Under the pieces are notes generated by a model. That model was not told where the DNA came from and did not search any database. It saw only the letters and a list, made by a program, of their open reading frames with translations. The position numbers and the translations under genes are program-made. This document shows positions 36,001 to 48,000 of a stretch of 64,000 nucleotides of DNA, piece after piece. Source of the stretch: Nautilus pompilius (lineage: Eukaryota > Mollusca > Cephalopoda > Nautilida > Nautilidae); the NCBI GenBank assembly GCA_018389105.1, contig JACATO010001534.1:10001-74000 (forward strand), in the 5' to 3' direction. Every line of letters begins with the position of its first letter. Within the stretch, counting starts at the first letter, position 1.

Positions 36001-39000
36001 TAGCTATTAGTTGTTTTATTTGGGTTAATAAAATAGTAGTTTTCATAGTGAACTTTATTACCAGTGCAGCATTACGTTTTAAAAGTATTTTAATAAGGAA
36101 TTTCTTTAAGTTATCGTGAAAAAATTATGAAATTTACTTATTCTATTTAGCTACCTGTTGGGCATCTGGCGATCCTCACTATAGAACATTTGATGGAAAA
36201 CACTACACCTTTATGGGATCCTGCTCTTATATCCTCACAAAAGCTGTCAACAACGAATTTTCAATTAATGTTCAGAATGTAAAGTGTGGTAGCAGTGGAG
36301 CAACTTGTACCAAGACCATCATTATTATTGTGAAGAGAACAAAGATAAATCTTGTCCGTGGTGGCAGTGTGGTAATGGATGATAGGCCACTACCTACTGG
36401 CGAATACAAGTCTGCTGATCTCACAATCTACCAAGCTGGCATGTTCCTACACATAATCACTACATTTGGTCTCAGAGTACAATGGGATTTTGGTATGGCA
36501 TTACTATTATCATTTTAATATAGAATTTTAAAAATATATTACAAACTTAAATATTGATTTTTTTTTTATATTTTGTGGATGTATTGAGCAAATTATAAAA
36601 CTTTTTATTATTTAGATAAAACAATTTTTGCTGTAAACACTTTTCTACTTTTTATAGTTTGGTGAGGATTTGTCTGAATTTGACAATTATTCTTCCAAAT
36701 AGTACATTTTATTTGAAGAATGATCTGCTCTTCTAATTGAATGAAAATTTATCTGCTAAAATTTGTTTTTTGTTTGTTTTTTTTTTAACTATTCTGTTTA
36801 GTAGAAATATTAGTGTTGTTTGATGGGATGTCATGTGAGGCATTGCAAGATGCTACTTTCAGAAAAATTCTTGCAATATTCAAAATTTATCTTGGTTTAG
36901 GAACAAGAGTGTATGTCCATTTGAACAAGGACTGGAAGAACAAGGTGATAGGTTTATGTGGAAACAACAATGGAAATAGTGAGGATGACTATGTTGGACT
37001 TAATGGAATGATACATACTAAAGTGTCAGCATTTGGAAATAGCTGGAAAATCAAGTCCTTATGTGAAGAAATTCCACAAGATAGGCCGGGTGATAAACTT
37101 GATCCATGTGAGGTCTGTATAACTGATTTTGTTTGATATGACATAAACTGATATATTTAAATAAATTACTGGAAGGGAGGGGTGTTTTTTAGTTGTTAAA
37201 TGCTAATTGATGATGTTGTCAAAAATAAGTTTATAGTATTGCATGTGTTGTATGAAGATGATTACACCTGATCCTTGTGAAAATGGCTGCTATGCTCAAT
37301 ACCTCACTTAAAACTTAAGGTGCAGAGAATTCCATGCTGAAATATAGCTTATTATGCTTATTGAGATATCAGTTATCTTTCAAGCTTTGACTGTAGAATT
37401 TACTGCATGCACACAATTTATTAGATGTTACAATTATATAACCATCATAAAATTATTATTATTACAAATTTTTCCCTATAAAACAAAAAAATACTTAACC
37501 AAGTAACATATTAGATGGATTGCATAATGGTTAAAATTACTTCATTTCTTAGCCTAACCCACACTGTAAATAAGTCAGCAAAAATGATATTCACAACTTA
37601 GCTTGAAAAAGACAGATGGAAGGACTTTTCTTATGTATTCACTGATATAAATCTTATTCTAGATATTTCTGAATCATAACACTGGTCAACAAGTATTTTT
37701 CATCAAGCATATGTCAAGGTGTAGTTAGTGTGGTTTTTAATGCTGATTTCAAATATACAATTAGTTTTTTGACATCACATACAGTTTTCAAGATGAGAAA
37801 GTTTCTCGGTTTTAACTCATGCATTATATAGAAATTCCAATTAATGACGTGTATGCATGTATTTCATTTACATGATGGAGACACACCTTTAAAATAAACT
37901 ACATTATTCATTGCTGCATAGTTCAGATGCAATATTTCATCATCTTAAATTAACCAATCAAGTTTTGTCTGATGAAATAGGTATTTCAACATCTCAAATT
38001 GTCCAATCATAATTGGTCTGATGTTAATGGGAATGCAGGCAGGTTTCACAAAATACTGTTGTTTCTTGTGTCTATGGGATAGTCAGGCAACTAACAGACA
38101 TTATTCGGAATCAAACTGGCAGACAAGAACATCATACCAGCCAGAACTGTCTAGCGTCAAGAATACAAGAATACAATCATGTTTTGTCTGATGAAATAGG
38201 TATTTCAACATCTCAAATTGTCCAGTCATAATTGGTCTGATGTTAATGGGAATGCAGGCAGGTTTCACAAAATACTGTTGTTTCTTGTGTCTATGGGATA
38301 GTCGGGCAACTAACAGACATTATTCGGAATCAAACTGGCAGACAAGAACATCATACCAGCCAGAACTGTCTAGCGTCAAGAATACACCTCTTGTAGATCC
38401 ATGTAATGTCCTATTGCCTCCTTTGCACATAAAGCTTGGACTGATGAAACAGTTTGTAAAGACACTAGGGAAGAGAAATGCCAGAGGGTTTGAGTATATT
38501 GTAGAAAAGTTTCCCAAAATGACACAAGCGAAGTTGAAAGAGGGTATCTTTGTCGGACCCCAAATTAGAGAAGTACTCAAACATGTTAACTTCAAGACAA
38601 CACTGGGTGAACTGGAACTGCCTGCCTGGAATGCTTTCAATTGGATCTGTGAGAATTTCTTGGGCAACAAGAAGGCAATGGACTACAAGGATGGCATCAA
38701 GAATCTTCTGAAATGTTACTCAGCAATGGGTTGTCGCATGTCACTGAAAGTTCACTTCTTGGACTCCCATCTGGATTTCTTCGCAGATAACCTTGGAGCA
38801 GTGCCTGATGAACACGGTGAAAGATTTCCCCAGGACATTAGTGTTATGGAGAAACAGTGCCAAGGCTTCTGGAATGACAGTATGCTGGCTGACTACTGCT
38901 GGACACTTTACCGTGATCAACCAGATCAGGAACACCACAGGAAATCCAAATCACAATGTTTCTAACTCTGTTGTTCTAACTTTGTCTGTTTTGTCTGACC

Positions 39001-42000
39001 CTTTTTTTGTGTGTTCACTCTTTGTAGAATGATAGTGATGATTTTTAACTCAATAAACTCATTTACTTTCTAAAAATAATATGCCCTTATTTATTATGTT
39101 AATGATTTCATATATACAAATATGTAAATATTTGCATGTATCTACTGAAAAACTGATACGTGCTGCATACAAATGGAGTGAAATTTTGAAATCAGCATGA
39201 AAAATTAGTCTAAAAAAGTTGGTTTGCATTCATAATGAGTATAATACATTTAATTTTGTTGACCAGTGTAATTAGATTTTAAGTATGTAATTGGTGGGCT
39301 AATTTATTTCATCATACCAATACATGGAGTTGTGAATGTTTTTTTAATTTTATTGAATTTTATTTGATCAAATGAAAATGTTTGGTTTGTTAACCCAATA
39401 CACCTTTTACAGGGTAGCAAGCGGAAGTTATGGGCAGAAGAATCTTGCAAAATTATCAATGGTCCATTGTTTAAAAAATGTCGTGATGAACTCCAAGGAG
39501 TGGCGGAAGACTATTACCAGGATTGTTTAACAGATGCATGTGGGCAAGTAAACAATTTTATTATCCAGTAGTAAGGTTGTATCATTCTTACTGTAAAAAT
39601 GACATGGTATACTTCACAGTATTGCTTATCTGTTATGAGATGTGACTCTGTTTATGAGGCAAGACTTTGAATTGACCATTGGTTTTTGAGAAATTGTAGG
39701 CTATTTGATTGGCTTCTTTAAATAAATGTTAGAAGATTATTGTGAGTGTATTTGCAAGTTGAATAACATTTTAATGAGCTTAATAATTAAATCTGACTAC
39801 CATGCATTGTGATAGTTGGCAGACTTATTTGTTGGAAATACTTAGTCTTTTTAAAAATAATAATGAAATTGTAATTGTGAAATCTTCTCCTAGTTTTAAC
39901 ATTTTAGCATATCTCTTGTATTTTTTGAAACTGAATGCAAGAACTATATCTGATTAAATATAAAGAATTCTTTGTTATGATATTTCTAGCATAATTTCCG
40001 TTTCATCAGAATACAAGTATAGCATTACAATATTATTAAAGACTTGTACATTTATTTTTGATATTTGTATTAAATCTATTTAACTTTATTTTTGTTGTAG
40101 ATGTGATATGGGTGGAGATTGTGAATGTTTGTGTACAGCTATTGCAAACTTTGTTGAAGAATGTAACAAACATGGTGTTCCTGTCAGGTGGAGACATCAG
40201 CGACTTTGCCGTAAGCTTTGCAAGCTTCCTGGCCAACTTAATTCTTATTTATATTCTGTTGATATTTAGTATGTGATTTTAAAAGAAATATAAATAAAAT
40301 TAATCAGTCTGGTATATGCTCAGAAAACAAGTAAGGAAGTGGAATCAAGCAAAGGTCTTCTCAATTTGCTTCTGTTTTAAAGGTTGTTGGTAAGATGTTT
40401 ATTCATTTAAATTGCACATCATTAATTTATTTATGAAAAGACACTTAAATAAATTTATTTGAGGTCAGAAGGTAAGAATTTATTATGTATATTCTTATGC
40501 AATTTGTAAATTCATATTATAAAAATGGTTTTGCCTTATTTGTGCAGCATGACAATTCTGGTGCAAAGAAAGGAATAACAATTTTCCCAAGCTACATTCC
40601 ATAATCTGTAAACAAAATCTGACCCAAATTGATTTTAAAGGTTATAAATTTGACTTAAGATTCTTTATAAAAGCAGTAAATAATTAGGAATATATTTTTT
40701 CTTAATTATTGTATAAATGTTAAACTCATGTTTAACTAAAACAAGACAATGATTACTGGTAACTATTCTGTTGTCTTATATGTATGGTTACATACTCTTC
40801 AACTATATCTGCTTTACATGCTTTTATTATTAGTATAGCAATACCACTGTTTTTATTTGTAGCCATCCAGTGTGAGAACAATTTCCAGTATGTGGCCTGT
40901 GGTCCTCCATGTCCTGCTACTTGCCGTAATGTGGGAGATGAACCAGAATCATATTGTAAATCTTCTCACTGTGTTGAAGGATGTTTTTGCCCATCAGGAT
41001 ATGTGCAGGATGGTAAGAAGTGCTCTGAACTTTGGCTTTACTAAACACCAAAAATAAATACTTCAAGTAAATACTGTGTGATATTCACTAATAGCTCATA
41101 TACTGTTAAGAATATTAATAGTTATAAATTATATAAATAGATTAATAATTCTCACAACTGTTCTTTTTATGGTTCTATTTAGAATTATTAATTTAAAGAG
41201 TGAGTTTATCTACTGTATGTGTTCTACATTGTTGTGTTAACAAAATCAAAAATGTTTTGGTAATATATCTACTGAAAATTGAGAATAATATCCAAAATAT
41301 TTAAAAATCTTTTTGAAACTGAATTTTAGGACTGATCTGATTTGTTATGCTAATTATCTTCACCAGTAAAGCATTTTGCAATGAATCACTAAGAATGGAG
41401 TACATAATATGAAACTCAAATTTCTATTGTTTAAAGACTTTAAGGATAGGCAGACATTAATCATTCATTTTTAATCAGGTTTTAACAGCTAAATATTATG
41501 AGAAAGTATGTGTTTACATGTAATTGCATGTATTTGTACGAGGGAAAATCAAAATTTATCCGCTGGCACCCATTTCGCACATTCTTTATGGAAGCCGAGC
41601 TTGTCATGGATGATTTGATAGGCAGAACCATGACTAATCTGCAGAGAACATGCTACCTCATCGATGATAACTCGCTGGTTCGCCATTACCATTGCTTGAG
41701 CTTGCTGAATCTTCTCGTCAGTGGTGGAGGTTGACAGGCGTCCTGCTGCTCCTCCTCGCGTCACGCTTGTCCGGCCACTTTTAAATGTCTCGATCCACTC
41801 ATACACACTTCTACGCGGTAGTGCACTTTCGCCGTATTGTGTCAAAAGCCTCCGATGAATTTCAGCCCTTGACACACCTTCCGACCAGAGAAATCGGATC
41901 ACTGCTCTTTGTTCCTCCTTGGTGCACACTGCTAGTGGAGCAGCCATGTTTACACTGTAACAGCAGCAAGAAAACTGGCACGATCAAGCTCAAACTTTGA

Positions 42001-45000
42001 TCACGTGACCACAATAGTACCAACTATAAGCACACATGAGCAGAAGGCAGTGTGACAAACCTAAAGATATGTTATGGCGAAAGTGCGGATAATTTTTGAC
42101 TTACCCTTGTATTTCACAAATAACCAAATTTTTATATTGCCTGTATTATTTAAATATCTACTTGCATTTTTGGCCCTTAATAAGGCCTTTTCTGCAGTTT
42201 TTCAACACTTCACCAATTGTTAAAGATGGTCAGTTAATCTTATTTTTTATCAGTCCCAGGTTCTTCAAGCATATTTTACTTTGCTTTTTTATGTTACTGG
42301 TTCCAGATTTGTACTTAAAATGCTAGCTAAGTTTACAGTGTTATGAAACAAAGCGACAACTGATCTCTAAAGCAGTAAAGACTCAACTGAATCATTTAGA
42401 GCTTTTAAGAACTGATAGAATCTGGAGAACATTACACAGCAATTCTGAAGCAGCTTTTGAACATTTAAAACTTCTGTGGATTTCCCCTATTTTTTTGTTT
42501 GTTTGTTTTAAAGGTGGTAGCTGCATTCCAGCTTCCAGCTGCAACTGTTATGTTAATGGTTTTAAGTATTCAGCAGGTGCTTCTATCATAAAAGATTGTA
42601 AAAACTGGTAAGTTATAGTTTTTATTATTATTATTATTGTGATTTTTTTTTTTTTCAAAAAACAATTTTTTTCTTTATATTAATGACTTCAACAACAACA
42701 AAGATGCTCAGTGCAGAAATTAAAATGTTTAACTTTCAGTACATGTATGTTGTTTCTTTGTTTCTCTATGTTTCTCTACCATGTTTGGAAATACAAGTGA
42801 TAAAAATCATTAATGCTCATGTCTCATTCAAGATGTCCAAAGTTGTTTCTTTCTTCTTTTTTTTGCTTTTCTTTAAATTTATGATCACCTTAACTATTTT
42901 GGCAGCACCTGCGTACAGGGGAAGCTTCAGTGTACTCAGTTAAGCTGTACTGGCCCGTGTAAGTCTAATGAATTTCGCTGCTTGAACAAAGACTGCATTG
43001 ATAGAAAATACATATGTGACAGACACCATGATTGCAAAGATGGCTCAGATGAAGATAATTGCAGTAAGTAAAATCTTGGATCTTTTAATTTCAAAATTTC
43101 TTTTCACATTTACATTACAGAATTCTTATTATTTAACAGTGGCACATCCACTTAAATGAAAGATTCCAATAGACTTCTTTATTGACATCTTTCTTGTACA
43201 CACTATTAATTTTTTCCTTGTCAACCTTCTTTCTCTTACATGTAGTGAAGGAACTGTATCAAAATAATTTACCTACACTTTGAAGAATATTTGTCAGCTT
43301 TTTTTGGTTTTTACATTCAGTTTGTTTGCTGCAAGCATTTAATTAAAAAAATCACGCAACAAATTCTGGAAATTATAGCTTAGAAAAATAAACTGAAAAT
43401 ACACATATTTTAAATTATTAAGATTGTCATTCTATTTTTTTTCCAGCTTATACCTGCGCTCCGAACCAGTTTGTTTGTGGTGATGGGAAATGTATTTCTA
43501 TGGAGTACAGGTGTGATGGAATGTTTGACTGTGTAGATCAAACTGATGAACTTAAATGCAGTAAGTAATATTCATTTCAATAATAAACTTTTTACCTCTC
43601 TATTTGACTTTACAAAGAAAATAAAGATTGTCAGCTTACATTTTACTGAGTTCAGCAATAAACACTAAAAACTTGAAATGTCTAGAGAAAGGTTAAAAAA
43701 ATTCATTTTGTTGGAAAAGAGAATTAGTTAACTAATGAAAATCTTCATTCTGATTTCAGAGGTCAAATGTAATGAAAAAGAGTTCACTTGTGACAGTGGA
43801 AGATGTATTTCATTGGGATTCAGATGTGATGGTGATTTTGATTGTGGAACTGGTGACAGATCTGATGAAAAAAATTGCACAAGTATGTCTCTGCTTTTTT
43901 GCCTTCTCTTTTCTTCTAACTATAACAAATCAGGACTGAGAACAATATAATTGCATAAGTTTGTAGCATTTTCTGCGCTATCATTACTGAACCTGTCTCA
44001 GCCTATTGAATCTCAAACTACATGAAAATCAAAAACCATTGCCCCGGGTGGCTGAGACAAATGACATTAAGCTAGATTCAAAATCCTTGTTTCATTTTTT
44101 GGTTCATGAACATTTCTACATTGTTTTCTCTTGACTCTTATTGTCTTTATTTACTGTTAATATTTAAAATTTAAAAAAAAAAAATTTTTTCTACTGACTT
44201 GTTTTGTAATTTTCAAAAGTTAGTTTTTATTAATGTAGATTGCATTATATTTTAAAATCTTGCTTTATTTAAGTCAGACTTCAGAAGAATTTTAAAAATT
44301 AATCAAAATGAAAAGATTTAAGACAATAAATGGCACAGATAGAAAAAACAAAAGTGAAATAAGGAAACACGTGTAGTGTTTGGATAATGTTCTTTCCCAC
44401 AGAGAAAAGATGGAAACAGAGCTGAAAGAGAAATGAAGATGGGATGTGGTTTAAACTCATATAATAAAAATTCTTTTTCTTTGATTAAAATGGACAACTA
44501 ACATTTCGCATGTTTGTTGTTTTTATATTATTTTTTTATTTATTCAGCGTATCTTTTATTTATCTATAATTTTTTTAATACTTTGTTTAAAATTAATTTT
44601 TGTTCTTATCTCTGATTAAAATGTAATCAATAATGCAGTCACTAAGAGGTTGATCATTTAAATTCCTTTATATATTACATTGTTATCAAAAGATCTATAA
44701 TTAGACAGATTTCATTTAAGTTAGCAGGCTTTGTGGGTGGTTGCATTTGAAATACAGTAGATATGTTTTGAAAAGATACCATTAGTAATATAGTTTTGTT
44801 TCCAGACAAGTGTAATTTGTGCTTGTATTTTATTTATCTTTTTATTTGTAGAGGAATGCAAGGTAGCTCGTCATTATAAATGTCAGAGTGGTAAATGTAT
44901 CCCCATCACACACAAATGTGATGGTCATGATGACTGTGGAGATGGCCTAGATGAAGTTGGATGCAGTATGTACAGTAGATTATTTTTTTTTTTTTATCTT

Positions 45001-48000
45001 ACTGTGCACTCAGTGTTTAGAACCAGTGATCTGAAACAAAAACAAACCTGTGCTGATCGTTTCTAATGGTGACTAATACTATAGAATGGGTTGTTTTTAG
45101 TACAGTTAGCTGTCATTGAGTCCATTAGTATTTTTTTAAAATAAGAAAAACAAACTTTTATTAAAAATAAACAGCTTACTGATCTTTAGTTTTCACTAAC
45201 ATTGTGCAGTGAAAACATTCCAAAAGTCAATCTCATTTTAACTTTTAGATATTATGGCATATACCTACCTATCAGTATTACAAATGTGGCTTTTAGTAAG
45301 ATTTTTCCATGCATTCTGTTTGCACTTACAGCCAATTTATTTGAGTATATCTAGTTATTGACTCTAATCATTTCACAAAAGTTTGATGCACAGATTTTTT
45401 TTTTCTTTTTTAGTGATAATTTTGTTATTGTTGCGAATATTGAGGATTAAATTTAACTTGTTACTCTATATTCAAGACTTAATCATGTAGTGCCGATTGC
45501 AGAATAGAAACACTTTTCTACTCTGTAAGTTCAACAGTTATTTTGGAGGGTCATTGATGTTCATTTCTTAAGTGGCCCCTGTACTGGGTTCTGTTGAATA
45601 TACTTTTTTTTAAATACAAAGTGGTCATATGAGGTGAGTTAGTGATAGCAGAAATTGTAAATATTTAAGATAGACTAGATGAGCACTTTTTTTATGAAAG
45701 TAAACAATAAATAAGTTTTAAAATCTTGCCCTGCCCTTTCCAATTTCTATTCAAATTAAGCTACTAATTTATATTTTTGCTTTCCTTTCTTTTGCAGACT
45801 GTACCTGCCCAAACAACAAATTTACTTGTACTAATTCTTGTGAGTGCATTGATGAATTAAGTGTATGTGATGGAAAAATAGACTGTAAAGATAGCACTGA
45901 TGAAAGTCCTAGTTGCTGTAAGTATTGTCTATTTAACTTTAAAATCCTACCATTTTTATGAATATTCTGATTTTCTCATGTACTCTTGCACAGTGATCCT
46001 TGTATTTAAAAGACAAATCCTGCAATCCCACAATAAAGAAGCAAAAGTTTATATCTTTTGAGAATTGCTTTGTCTGTAGCATATTGTAAGCAAAACATAA
46101 GGACAAGTGATATAGCAGACTAATGAATGTAGCAAGCTAATGTGTTGTACTTTCATATTGCATAAATATCATAATTTCTGATTGTCTTTTTTTTCTTGCT
46201 GTCTATAATTATTCTTTTACAAAAAAAAATCTTATTGCACAATTGTCCTTTGAATTTTTGTTTTACCAGTGTGTGGCAAGAATGAGTTTTCATGTGTCAA
46301 TGGACAGTGTATTAACAGTTCTTTGCGATGTGATGGTGTCAACCATTGTAATGATACAACTGATGAAATTAAATGTGAACACATAACAGGTAAGTACAGG
46401 TGACAGATATATTGTAAATCGAACTTTATGAGATCTAAATATCTTAAGCAGATTATCTTTCTACATTGAATTATCAGCTTAAGGTATCAAAATATTTGTA
46501 TTATCTAAAATATACTTCATAATGACTTTATCTTTTTCTGACTTCCAAACTTTAGTAGAGATTATTTTGATTGTTTGTCAATAAACATTTGTATTTATTT
46601 ATTTTGATTTTGTTTGTTTGCTTTTCTGTTCACACAAGTACTGCTTAAAATTTTTATGCAAAATTTGTTTTACAATTTTGCTAAATATTTTGAAATTTAA
46701 GACTTTTCTGGAAATTTGTAGTGTGCATGCGTGCTACTGTAACAGAAAACTCAGTAGTGCACAAATTAAATTTCAGAATAAACAAGAATGTGAAAATGGT
46801 GAATAACAAGAGCAGTATTTAAATAATAATAAAAAAAAACCCTTTATATTTCAAGCAATCATTGTTTGGTTTTACTGTTAAATGCAGCTACACAGGACTG
46901 ACATTTAATAAAATGAAATAGGTGTGAGCTATTGGAAACTGGAACCCAATCCTTAAACGAGAAGTAACTATCTAATAGTTTATTTACATTTAAAGCATAT
47001 TTTAAAGTCTGAAAATGGATGCGAGTCTCTTTTATTCTTTTGAATAGTATAATAAACCAAATAAATAACAATATGATAACTAAACTTTTCTTTTTTTTTA
47101 AATTTTTGCATTGCAGCTTCTGTTACCTGGAAAACAGAGACCTCTGTATCACCACAGGGTAAGTATGGTCTTGTGTGTAATGCAAGGCGTTAGTTTAAAG
47201 AAAATTTTAAAATACAGCGAATACATTGTGATCTACTGTTTCAAAACTTTATGCATTATTCAGTAAAATTCAGTTATTTGCTGTACATACAAAATCATCA
47301 TTCAAAACACAGCCAAGCTTTAAAATTAGTGGCAAGGTAAATAAGTGATATTAGTTAATGATTTTGGAAAAAAAAGGGGGTAAGTAGCAAAGTTTTACTA
47401 TATTTACTGTGGTGTTTTCAATATTGTTAATCAATGGAAATTCCAGTTTGTTTCCAATTATACAATTTATTTTGTTTGGCAATCTTGGAAATATCTAAAA
47501 TTAACAAAACTGAAGACAAAAATAACAAAATGATTGCAACAACAAAAAGAAAAAAACTAAATAAATTCATAGATGTATTTTTTTCTCTCTCTCTCTAAAA
47601 AAAATTAAACTTTCTCAGTATTTTGATGCACACATGATTGGCACTTGGTAGCTCTTCTGAATTAAATAATCCTTCATTTGTTCTTTCTGTGTAAGTGAGA
47701 TCTTCTACTTATCTTGATTTTGGCTGCAGATATCAACACGTTCTTACAGATACAGAAATGTAATAAAATAAACAGTATTAATGTATAGTAAAACAAAGTA
47801 TGAGAGTAAGGAATACTAAAGAAAAATAAAATATTAATACACAGACATTCCATCTCTGGAAGTGTACTTAAAAGATATTCTGCTTTCTCAGAAGCATTTA
47901 TTTTAAAATTGATAAGTCCAACTTTGTATAAAAAATCTAAAATACCAAAATATGAATTTTTAAAATTTGTTCATTTTGGAAAGGAAAAAACAAGAGAAAC

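Noticed and set aside
36790-36900. Open frame extending exon 20 upstream of 36901
   Set aside because: vWD3 reads correctly only with the TTTAG acceptor at 36900; the extension has no vWD sequence.
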